A DNA stretch of 28,011 nt from an uncultured Clostridia bacterium (GTDB lineage Bacteria; Bacillota; Clostridia; Oscillospirales; Ruminococcaceae): the NCBI GenBank assembly GCA_947588775.1, contig CANPZQ010000005.1, positions 1 to 28,011 on the forward strand, read 5' to 3'. Positions 6,869 through 13,265 of the stretch are shown here, in pieces. The translations under genes and the position numbers were made by a program. Positions within the stretch are counted from its first letter, which is position 1, and each line of letters opens with the position of its first letter. The notes beneath the pieces were generated by a model. The model worked only from the letters and a program-made list of their open reading frames with translations. It was not told where the DNA came from and made no database searches.

Positions 6869-8059
6869 ATGTCACAATCCAAAGGCCGCTTCGGCATACA
6901 CGGCGGGCAGTATATCCCCGAAACGCTTATGAACGCCGTAATCGAACTCGAAGCCGCTTACAACCGCTATAAGGACGACCCCGAATTCAACGCGGAGCTT
7001 TCCGACCTTCTTGACAACTACGCGGGGCGGCCGTCGCGGCTGTACTACGCCGAAAAAATGACCCGCGACCTCGGCGGCGCGAAAATTTATCTGAAGCGCG
7101 AGGACCTCAACCACACGGGTTCCCACAAAATAAATAACGTCCTCGGGCAGGCCCTTCTTGCCAAAAAAATGGGAAAAACCCGCCTTATCGCCGAAACCGG
7201 CGCGGGACAGCACGGAGTTGCGACCGCAACCGCCGCCGCGCTCTTCGGAATGGAGTGCGTTGTGTTCATGGGCGAGGAGGACACGAAGCGTCAGGCCCTT
7301 AACGTCTACAGAATGCGGCTTCTGGGCTCGGAGGTTATCCCGGTTAAAACCGGCACCGCGACCCTCAAAGACGCTGTAAGCGAAGCTATGCGCGAATGGA
7401 CGAGGCGTATTTCCGACACCCACTACTGCCTCGGCTCGGTGATGGGGCCGCACCCGTTCCCGACGATTGTCAGGGACTTTCAGTCGGTCATTTCCCGCGA
7501 AATAAAGGAGCAGCTCCTTAAAAAGGAGGGTCGGCTTCCCGACGCTGTTTTGGCATGCGTCGGCGGCGGCTCGAACGCTATGGGGAGCTTCTACCACTTC
7601 ATCAACGATAAATCCGTCGCGCTGATTGGCTGCGAAGCCGCGGGCAGGGGCATAGACACCTTTGAAACCGCCGCGACGGTGAACACCGGCCGCCTCGGGA
7701 TTTTCCACGGAATGAAATCCTACTTCTGCCAGGACGATTTCGGGCAGATTGCCCCGGTTTACTCGATTTCGGCGGGGTTGGACTATCCCGGAGTAGGCCC
7801 CGAGCACGCTTATTTGCACGACATCGGCCGCGCGCAGTATGTCCCCGTAACCGACGACGAGGCGGTTGAAGCGTTCGAGTATCTTTCAAAAACCGAAGGG
7901 ATAATTCCCGCTATCGAATCCGCGCACGCCGTCGCGCACGCGATTAAGCTCGCCCCAACGATGGATAAAAATAAAATAATCGTTATAACAATTTCCGGCC
8001 GCGGCGATAAGGACTGCGCGGCAATCGCGAGGTACAGAGGGGAGGATATAAATGAGTAA
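6869..8059 (+). CDS. trpB: Tryptophan synthase beta chain
   Basis: TrpB condenses indole with serine using pyridoxal phosphate. It has 396 residues, standard length for the TrpB1 class that pairs with TrpA. Lys87 in NHTGSHKINN is the Schiff-base lysine, at the same number as in the enteric enzyme. ETGAGQHG is the substrate loop and CVGGGSNAMG binds the cofactor phosphate. The C-terminal ITISGRGDKD is also typical. Its end overlaps the start of trpA by 8 bases, suiting assembly of the alpha2-beta2 complex. Confidence 0.98.
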   Translation: MSQSKGRFGIHGGQYIPETLMNAVIELEAAYNRYKDDPEFNAELSDLLDNYAGRPSRLYYAEKMTRDLGGAKIYLKREDLNHTGSHKINNVLGQALLAKKMGKTRLIAETGAGQHGVATATAAALFGMECVVFMGEEDTKRQALNVYRMRLLGSEVIPVKTGTATLKDAVSEAMREWTRRISDTHYCLGSVMGPHPFPTIVRDFQSVISREIKEQLLKKEGRLPDAVLACVGGGSNAMGSFYHFINDKSVALIGCEAAGRGIDTFETAATVNTGRLGIFHGMKSYFCQDDFGQIAPVYSISAGLDYPGVGPEHAYLHDIGRAQYVPVTDDEAVEAFEYLSKTEGIIPAIESAHAVAHAIKLAPTMDKNKIIVITISGRGDKDCAAIARYRGEDINE

Positions 8060-8825
8060 AATAAGTAAAGCCTTTGAAAACGGCAAGGCGTTTATCCCCT
8101 TCATCACCTGCGGCGACCCGGATTTGGAAACGACCGCGAAGGTCGTTCGTGAGGCCGTTAAAAACGGCGCGGATTTAATCGAGATCGGCATTCCCTTTTC
8201 CGACCCGACCGCCGAGGGGCCTGTGATTCAGGGGGCGAATATCCGCGCTCTCGCCGGCGGAGTTACCACCGATAAAGTATTTGATTTAGTTAAGGATTTG
8301 CGGCGCGACGTTGAAATTCCGCTGGTATTTATGACCTACGCGAACGTCGTTTTCAGCTACGGCGCGGAGCGGTTCATGTCGAAATGCCGCGAAACGGGGA
8401 TTGACGGGATAATCCTTCCCGACCTGCCGTTTGAGGAGCGGGACGAGTTCCTGCCGGTCTGCCGCGAATACGGAATCGACTTGATTTCGCTGATTGCCCC
8501 GACCTCGGAGAGCCGCGTGGCGATGATTGCGAAGGAGGCGGAGGGGTTCATCTACCTCGTTTCAAGCCTCGGCGTTACCGGCGAGCGGCGGGAAATCACG
8601 ACTGACATCGCGAAAATCGTCAGCGTTATCCGTGAGAACACGTCGATTCCCTGCGCGGTCGGCTTCGGAATTTCGACCCCCGAGCAGGCGAGAAAAATGG
8701 CCGCCCTCTCGGACGGCGCAATCGTCGGCTCGGCGATTATCCGGATTTTGGAGAAGTACGGCAGGGACGCGGCGGAGCACGTCGGGGAGTTTGTCAGGGA
8801 GATGAAGGAGGGGGTTGGGGGGTAA
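8052..8825 (+). CDS. trpA: Tryptophan synthase alpha chain
   Basis: TrpA splits indole-3-glycerol phosphate and channels indole to TrpB. It is a 257-residue TIM barrel with FITCGDP (residues 17-23), the catalytic Glu44 in LIEIGIPFSDP, and the phosphate loop VGFGISTPEQ. One point to note: the second acidic residue, Asp60 in the enteric enzyme (DPxADGP), is Glu55 here (DPTAEGP). This keeps the charge and is probably tolerated. trpA is the last gene of the operon; no terminator follows directly, the first good one being about 265 bases downstream. Confidence 0.97.
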   Translation: MSKISKAFENGKAFIPFITCGDPDLETTAKVVREAVKNGADLIEIGIPFSDPTAEGPVIQGANIRALAGGVTTDKVFDLVKDLRRDVEIPLVFMTYANVVFSYGAERFMSKCRETGIDGIILPDLPFEERDEFLPVCREYGIDLISLIAPTSESRVAMIAKEAEGFIYLVSSLGVTGERREITTDIAKIVSVIRENTSIPCAVGFGISTPEQARKMAALSDGAIVGSAIIRILEKYGRDAAEHVGEFVREMKEGVGG

Positions 8826-8881
8826 TGGCAGGTGCTGCCGCCTGACGGAGTTTTGCAAAAACCGGACACATGGGGATTTGT

Positions 8882-8970
8882 CGGGGGCGGACGGCGCAGG
8901 GACTGCGCTAATCTTTGCGCCCCACCCGCCCGCCCCCATAGCTTTGCCGTCTGCGCTCGCGCAGCCCCCG
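8882..8970 (-). repeat. Palindrome with guanine-run core, copy E (divergent)
   Basis: CGGGGGC (8882-8888) pairs with GCCCCCG (8964-8970), and inside it GACGGC (8890-8895) with GCCGTC (8946-8951). A perfect small hairpin GCGCAG-GGA-CTGCGC starts near 8894. The enclosed core on the minus strand is GGGGGCGGGCGGGTGGGG, four G-tracts with one-base loops, matching the core of copies A to D although the stem sequence differs. It lies between trpA and the terminator, so it should be transcribed with the operon, with the C-rich strand in the RNA. Confidence 0.65.
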
Positions 8971-9041
8971 CGCCTAACTTGGGCGAGTAACGGAAGGCTT
9001 GGGCTAATGTCGCAGCTTGGCATTAAGGGCCTTTTTGTTGG

Positions 9042-9061
9042 GGCTGCATGAGGCAGCCTTT
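9042..9061 (+). terminator. Weak hairpin after the trp operon
   Basis: GGCTGC (9042-9047) pairs with GCAGCC (9053-9058), followed by only three T residues. It may contribute to termination ahead of the stronger site at 9089-9116. Confidence 0.35.
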
Positions 9062-9088
9062 ATGTTTCTCCCGCCAAATTATGCAAGA

Positions 9089-9116
9089 GGCACCTTTGGG
9101 TATCAGTGCCTTTTTT
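9089..9116 (+). terminator. Likely terminator of the trp operon
   Basis: GGCAC (9089-9093) pairs with GTGCC (9106-9110) and runs into T6 (9111-9116). The stem can extend through A-U and G-U pairs using the preceding AAGA and the T-run. It lies about 265 bases past trpA, with no gene between. Confidence 0.65.
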
Positions 9117-9119
9117 GTT

Positions 9120-9230
9120 GGGGGAACCAACGCCAGCGACAAAACTTGCTTTTCGGACTTCGCGGTCATAAATGACCGACCGCTCGTCCTCAAAGAGTTT
9201 TGTTCCGCTGTCGTAGGCGAGGGTTCCCCC
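9120..9230. repeat. Large nested imperfect palindrome
   Basis: Outer arms GGGGGAACC (9120-9128) and GGTTCCCCC (9222-9230). Further in, CGCC (9131-9134) pairs with GGCG (9216-9219) and ACAAAACT (9139-9146) with AGTTTTGT (9196-9203). The centre has CGGTCAT-AA-ATGACCG (9163-9178). The whole 111-base unit could fold as one long hairpin with side loops. It has no guanine-run core, so it is a different family from copies A to E. Open frames running through it in both directions are, in my view, by-products. Confidence 0.6.
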
Positions 9231-9231
9231 G

Positions 9232-9261
9232 CAGAAAACAGCCCACTGGGCTGATTTTCTG
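9232..9261. repeat. Hairpin CAGAAAA-CAGCCC / GGGCTG-A-TTTTCTG
   Basis: Arms 9232-9244 and 9248-9261 pair over 13 positions with one bulged base and a three-base loop. It follows the nested palindrome directly. Confidence 0.5.
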
Positions 9262-9297
9262 GCTCCCCCTCCTGCGCTTGCTTACGCATAGAGATTT

Positions 9298-9363
9298 CGC
9301 GGCCTGCGGGCCGCGACAAGGGGCTCCGCCCCTTGACCCTGCAAGCCTTTTGAAAAAGGCTTG
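9298..9363. repeat. Three consecutive perfect hairpins
   Basis: CGCGGCC-TGCG-GGCCGCG (9298-9315), CAAGGGGC-TCC-GCCCCTTG (9317-9335) and CAAGCCTTTT-GA-AAAAGGCTTG (9342-9363). They are spaced by 1 and 6 bases. The block looks like a dispersed intergenic repeat of the kind common in clostridial genomes; only this copy is in the window, so that is an inference. Confidence 0.55.
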
Positions 9364-9387
9364 AGCGAAACCTTTTAAAATTCCCCG

Positions 9388-9416
9388 AAAAAAGCAGCTC
9401 CTCCCCGGAGCTGCTT
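9388..9416 (-). terminator. Rho-independent terminator of glmS
   Basis: On the minus strand AAGCAGCTCC (9416-9407) pairs with GGAGCTGCTT (9401-9392) around a five-base loop, running into a T6 tract (9393-9388). It begins 14 bases after the glmS stop. Confidence 0.92.
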
Positions 9417-9429
9417 CATCTTTGTTTAT

Positions 9430-11268
9430 CTATTCCACCGTAACGCTCTTCGCCAGATTCCTCGGCTTATCGACGTCAAGTCCCTTCGCGCAGCTGATGT
9501 AATATCCCAACAGCTGCAGCGGGATAACCGCGAGGCTCGCGAGGAAGAGGTGGTCGGTGTTCGGGATGTACACCGTGAAGTCCGCGAGGTCCTCAATCGC
9601 GTAGTTGCCGTAGCAGGTCAGGCCCATCAGGTACGCGCCGCGGCTCTTTACCTCGACCATGTTGGAAACGGTTTTCTCGTAGAGGTTCTGCTGCGTTACA
9701 ACGCCGATTACGAGCGTGCCGTCCTCAATCAGGCTTATCGGGCCGTGTTTGAGCTCGCCGGCGGCGTATGCCTCGGAGTGGATATAGCTTATTTCCTTCA
9801 TTTTCAGGCTGCCCTCGAGCCCGACCGCGTAGTCGATTCCCCTGCCGATGAAGAACGCGTCCTTGACGGCGGCGAACTTCGCGGCGAACCACTGGATTCG
9901 CTCTTTATCCTCTAAGATTTTCTCAATTTTGTGGGGAATCGTTTCAAGCTCCTCTATCAGGCGGGTATACTCGCTGTCGTCCATCTCTCCGCGCGCGTGC
10001 GCAAACTGAATCGCGAGCATATACCCTGCGGCGAGCTGGCAGCTGTATGCCTTTGTCGTCGCGACGGAAATTTCCGGCCCCGCAAGGGTATAGAAAACGT
10101 TGTCCGCTTCTCTTGCAATCGACGAGCCGACGACGTTGACGATTCCGAGGGTTTTTGCACCCGAAGCCTTCGCCATTTTAAGAGCGGCAAGGCTGTCCGC
10201 CGTTTCGCCGGACTGGCTGATTATAATAACGAGGCTGTCCTCGCGCAGGGTCATCTTTCTGTATCTGAACTCCGACGCGAGCTCGACCCTCACCGAAAGC
10301 GACGTAAGCTCCTCAATCACATACTGAACCGCCATTCCGACATGGTAAGCCGAGCCGCAGGCGACGATGTATATATTCTTAATCGCCTTAATGTCCTCGT
10401 CGCTTAGTCCGACCTCCGAAAAGTCGATTTTTCCGTCCTTAAGAACGGAATTTACGGTGTCGCGGACCGCCTTGGGCTGCTCGTGGATTTCCTTAAGCAT
10501 AAAGTGCTCGTAGCCGGCCTTTTCGGCGGCCTCGGTATTCCACTTGATTTCGGTGACTTCCTTCTGAATGGGCTCGCGGTCAATGTTGAAGAACTCGACC
10601 TCGCCCTTTTTGAGCCGCGCAATTTCAAGGTCGCCGACATAGTATACGTTTCTTGTGTATTTTAAAATCGCGGGAACGTCGGAGGCAAGGTAGCTCTCGC
10701 CGTCGGCGGAACCGATTATCATCGGGCTGTCCTTGCGGATTGCGTATACCTCCTCGGGGTATTCAGCAAACATCATAGCGAGCGCGTACGAGCCGCGAAT
10801 ACGCGTCATCGCCCTTGCGAGCGCGTCGACGGGGCCGCCCTGATATTTTTTATAATAATAGTCGACAAGCTTTACCGCGACCTCTGTATCGGTCGAGCTT
10901 GAAAAGCTGTAGCCGCTCTTTGCGAGCTTCGCCTTAAGCTCCTGATAGTTTTCGATGATTCCGTTGTGAACGCCGACGACGTTATTGTCGTCCGAGGCGT
11001 GCGGGTGAGCGTTTGTAACCGAAGGCTCGCCGTGGGTCGCCCAGCGCGTATGCCCGATTCCGCAGGTTCCCGAAACCGCCTGTCCCTCGTTCGTCATCTC
11101 CCGAAGTATCTTGAGCTTGCCCTTCGCCTTGACGATTTCGACAGGGTTTACGCCGTCCCTTACGGCGATTCCCGCCGAATCGTAGCCGCGGTATTCAAGC
11201 TTCGCAAGGCCGTCCAGAAGCACCGGAGCCGCCTGTCTTTTTCCCGAAAAACCGACTATTCCGCACAT
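9430..11268 (-). CDS. glmS: Glutamine--fructose-6-phosphate aminotransferase (isomerising)
   Basis: GlmS makes glucosamine-6-phosphate from fructose-6-phosphate and glutamine, the entry to amino-sugar and cell-wall synthesis. The start is ATG at 11268, because the mature enzyme needs Cys as residue 1 (MCGIVGF) and GAGGT lies 8 bases upstream; the frame is open for 17 more codons but those are not credible. The 612-residue protein has the Ntn amidotransferase domain (LEYRGYDSAG, GHTRWATHGEP, VGVHNGIIENY) followed by two SIS sugar-isomerase domains (ACGSAYHVG, SQSGETADS, LKHGPISLIEDGT) and the classic end DKPRNLAKSVTVE. It lies 25 bases behind glmM in the same transcript. I see no glmS ribozyme: the gap is too short. 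Confidence 0.97.
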   Translation of the reverse strand: MCGIVGFSGKRQAAPVLLDGLAKLEYRGYDSAGIAVRDGVNPVEIVKAKGKLKILREMTNEGQAVSGTCGIGHTRWATHGEPSVTNAHPHASDDNNVVGVHNGIIENYQELKAKLAKSGYSFSSSTDTEVAVKLVDYYYKKYQGGPVDALARAMTRIRGSYALAMMFAEYPEEVYAIRKDSPMIIGSADGESYLASDVPAILKYTRNVYYVGDLEIARLKKGEVEFFNIDREPIQKEVTEIKWNTEAAEKAGYEHFMLKEIHEQPKAVRDTVNSVLKDGKIDFSEVGLSDEDIKAIKNIYIVACGSAYHVGMAVQYVIEELTSLSVRVELASEFRYRKMTLREDSLVIIISQSGETADSLAALKMAKASGAKTLGIVNVVGSSIAREADNVFYTLAGPEISVATTKAYSCQLAAGYMLAIQFAHARGEMDDSEYTRLIEELETIPHKIEKILEDKERIQWFAAKFAAVKDAFFIGRGIDYAVGLEGSLKMKEISYIHSEAYAAGELKHGPISLIEDGTLVIGVVTQQNLYEKTVSNMVEVKSRGAYLMGLTCYGNYAIEDLADFTVYIPNTDHLFLASLAVIPLQLLGYYISCAKGLDVDKPRNLAKSVTVE

Positions 11269-11293
11269 ATTATTTACCTCGTTTCCAAATTGA

Positions 11294-12682
11294 TTATTCG
11301 GCCGCGTGGCCTTTTTCAATAATTACTTTAACAATATTATCGACGTGCTCGCGGCAGAGCTCCTCGGTTTCGGCCTCCGCCATAACGCGAATCAGCGGCT
11401 CGGTCCCGCTTTCGCGAACCAAAATCCGCCCGCTTGTTCCGAGGGCGTCCTCGGCGCGCTTCACCGCTGCAATAACGTCGGGGTCGGCCTGAGCGGCCGC
11501 CTTGTCCTTGACCTTAACGTTTTTAAGAAGCTGCGGATAGATGGTCAGCCCCTCGCAGAGCTCGCTCATCTTCTTCTTTTTTGCAAGCATGACCTCCATA
11601 AGCTTGAGGCTCGTCAGGATTCCGTCGCCGGTGGAGGCGTATTTCGTGAAGATTATGTGTCCCGACTGCTCGCCGCCGATTCGGCAGCCGTGCTTTTGCA
11701 TGTATTCATAGACGTACTTGTCGCCGACGGCGGTCTTTGCATAGCCTATTCCCGCCTCGTCGAGGGCCTTATAGAGCCCAAAGTTCGACATTACAGTTGT
11801 AACGACCGTGTTCGTAAGGAGCTTTCCGCGCTCCGCCATGTACTTTGAGTAAACATATAGGATATGGTCGCCGGTGACGACGTTCCCCTTTTCGTCGACG
11901 CAAAGACACCTGTCCGCGTCGCCGTCGTAGGCAAAGCCGACGTCGAGTTCCTTTTCGACGACGAGCTTCTGAAGCTGCTCTATGTGGGTGGAACCCACGC
12001 CGTTGTTGATGTTGAGGCCGTCCGGCTCCGCGCCGATAAGATAGGTTTTCGCGCCGAGTGCGTCGAACACCGACTTCGCGATATTCCAGCTCGAACCGTT
12101 TGCGCAGTCAAGCCCGACGCGCATGCCCCTGAACGAATAAATACCGAGAGAAATAAGATAGCCTATATATCTGTTTCTTCCCGAAACATAGTCGACGGTT
12201 CTTCCGACGGCCTCGCGCTTCGCGTAGGGAAGCTCGGTGTAGCTTTCCCCGAAAACGGTAACGCCGCCGTCGATATACGCCTCGACGAGCAGAATAGTTT
12301 CCTCGTCCATCTTCTCGCCGGAGGAATTTATAAGCTTGATTCCGTTGTCGTAGTATGGGTTGTGGCTCGCGGAAATCATTATTCCGCAGTCGAAATCGTC
12401 GATTTTTGTGATATACGCGACCGACGGGGTGGTGGTGACATGCAGAAGATACGCGTCCGCGCCGGAGGCGGTAAGCCCGCCGACAAGGGCGTATTCAAAC
12501 ATGTAGCTCGAGCGGCGGGTATCCTTGCCGATGACGATTCTCGCGGGCTCATGAGAGCCGGCGCGGCGTTTTTTCTCGCAGAAATACCACCCGAGGAACC
12601 TTCCGACCTTAAACGCGTGGTCGGCCGTCAGCCCGACGTTCGCTTCCCCGCGAAACCCGTCGGTACCGAAATATTTGCCCAT
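11294..12682 (-). CDS. glmM: Phosphoglucosamine mutase
   Basis: GlmM converts glucosamine-6-phosphate to glucosamine-1-phosphate, the next step after GlmS. The protein has 462 residues from ATG at 12682 (MGKYFGTDGFRGEAN, the canonical start); an in-frame ATG 7 codons earlier is possible but adds non-family residues. The phosphoserine loop ISASHNPYYDNGIK places the active Ser at residue 106, the metal loop is AYDGDADRC, and the C-terminal phosphate-binding motif is RVLVRESGTEP-like (RILVRESGTEPLIRVM). Together with glmS it forms a two-gene operon with a consensus promoter, so both enzymes of the branch are made together. Confidence 0.97.
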   Translation of the reverse strand: MGKYFGTDGFRGEANVGLTADHAFKVGRFLGWYFCEKKRRAGSHEPARIVIGKDTRRSSYMFEYALVGGLTASGADAYLLHVTTTPSVAYITKIDDFDCGIMISASHNPYYDNGIKLINSSGEKMDEETILLVEAYIDGGVTVFGESYTELPYAKREAVGRTVDYVSGRNRYIGYLISLGIYSFRGMRVGLDCANGSSWNIAKSVFDALGAKTYLIGAEPDGLNINNGVGSTHIEQLQKLVVEKELDVGFAYDGDADRCLCVDEKGNVVTGDHILYVYSKYMAERGKLLTNTVVTTVMSNFGLYKALDEAGIGYAKTAVGDKYVYEYMQKHGCRIGGEQSGHIIFTKYASTGDGILTSLKLMEVMLAKKKKMSELCEGLTIYPQLLKNVKVKDKAAAQADPDVIAAVKRAEDALGTSGRILVRESGTEPLIRVMAEAETEELCREHVDNIVKVIIEKGHAAE

Positions 12683-12727
12683 AAAATTCTCATTTCCTTT
12701 CAATGACTCGAAATTTCAGATACTGTT

Positions 12728-12756
12728 ATTATATAGTATGGAGGGGGATTTGTCAA
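12728..12756 (-). promoter_or_regulatory. Consensus promoter of glmM-glmS
   Basis: On the minus strand: -35 TTGACA (12756-12751), a 17-base spacer, and -10 TATAAT (12733-12728). Both hexamers are perfect. The glmM ATG lies about 45 bases downstream. Confidence 0.92.
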
Positions 12757-12864
12757 CTGAAAAGTGAAAAATTGATGAAAATCGGGGGGGACAAGGGATG
12801 ATTTGGTATGTATGTAAAAAATCGGCATTCGGCTCTCTGTTCCCCATGTTTTCCGCTAAATTCC

Positions 12865-12946
12865 GCGCGGCGGAAAAAGCTGGTGCGTCGGTCCCACCCG
12901 CCCATCCCCGCAATTTCGCGGCATTTTCCCGCTTTTTCCGCCGCGC
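12865..12946 (-). repeat. Palindrome with guanine-run core, copy A (stem type 1)
   Basis: Left arm GCGCGGCGGAAAAAGC (12865-12880) and right arm GCTTTTTCCGCCGCGC (12931-12946) are perfectly complementary over 16 bases. The 50-base interior contains CCCACCCGCCC (12893-12903), followed by ATCCCC; the minus strand therefore reads GGGGATGGGCGGGTGGG, four G-tracts. Interior bases beyond the core also match copy D (read in reverse), including CCCCGCA, TTTCGCG and CATTTTCCC-like blocks. Confidence 0.8.
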
Positions 12947-12966
12947 TGCCCTGATGCTGCATCGAA

Positions 12967-13051
12967 GGCGCGGCGAATGGGGCGGGAAGTCAGCGGGAAA
13001 CTTTAGAGGGCGGGTGGGTGGGCGCAGGAAAACAGCCCCATTCGCCGCGCC
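12967..13051 (+). repeat. Palindrome with guanine-run core, copy B (stem type 2)
   Basis: Left arm GGCGCGGCGAATGGGGC (12967-12983) and right arm GCCCCATTCGCCGCGCC (13035-13051) pair perfectly over 17 bases. The guanine core GGGCGGGTGGGTGGG lies at 13008-13022 on the plus strand, opposite to copy A. The arms are identical to those of copy C, and the interior read in reverse shares TGCGCCCACCC and TTTCCCGCT with copy C. Twenty bases separate it from copy A. Confidence 0.82.
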
Positions 13052-13111
13052 GGGGCGTTGCGGAAAACCGCGGCAAACTGCCACGCCCCAAAGCCCAAGC
13101 CTCACCCGCCC

Positions 13112-13139
13112 CCGCTCCGCCTGCGGCTCCGGGGAGCGG
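13112..13139. repeat. Possible degenerate relative of the palindromes
   Basis: CCGCTCC (13112-13118) pairs with GGAGCGG (13133-13139), next to CACCCGCCCCC (13103-13113), which resembles the cytosine strand of the core. The match is partial and could be chance in GC-rich DNA. Confidence 0.25.
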
Positions 13140-13194
13140 AATTCGGCTCGGGTCGGAAATTTGCCCGCGCGGTTGCTAAAATCCGATGCTTCCT

Positions 13195-13227
13195 CAAAAG
13201 CAAAAGCCCCCGCCCTTTCGCGGAGGC
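13195..13227 (-). terminator. Terminator of ftsZ
   Basis: On the minus strand GCCTCCGC (13227-13220) pairs with GCGGGGGC (13213-13206), including one G-U pair, followed by TTTTGCTTTT (13205-13195). It begins about 40 bases after the ftsZ stop. Confidence 0.8.
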
Positions 13228-13265
13228 CTTCCTTACCTTCACCCAAAATTTCAATCCAAACTAAC

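Larger units (their letters stand above)
8826..9429. other. 604-bp gene-free region between the converging trp and glm operons, packed with hairpins
   Basis: I find no credible gene here. In order it holds a G-quadruplex-type palindrome (8882-8970), a weak hairpin (9042-9061), a good plus-strand terminator (9089-9116), a nested palindrome (9120-9230), a hairpin (9232-9261), three hairpins in a row (9298-9363), and the glmS terminator (9388-9416). Short open frames on both strands cross these palindromes and show no ribosome site or protein-like composition. Confidence 0.75.
12683..13265. other. 583-bp gene-free spacer between ftsZ and glmM
   Basis: It holds, from left to right, the glmM promoter, palindromes A and B, a degenerate GC-rich hairpin near 13112-13139, and the ftsZ terminator. 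Open frames across it are low-complexity Pro/Arg/Gly/Ala products of the repeats, and I reject them. Confidence 0.75.

Noticed and set aside
9023..9319. Short open frames on both strands between trpA and glmS
   Set aside because: They cross a terminator and nested palindromes, have no ribosome site, and their sequence follows the DNA symmetry rather than protein-like composition.
11269..11293. glmS ribozyme upstream of glmS
   Set aside because: glmM ends only 25 bases before the glmS start, leaving no room for the ribozyme core.
12865..13051. CRISPR array or integron attachment sites as an explanation of the palindromes
   Set aside because: There are only two units per locus, in opposite orientation, with no regular spacers, no cas or integrase gene, and none of the conserved attC end sequences.
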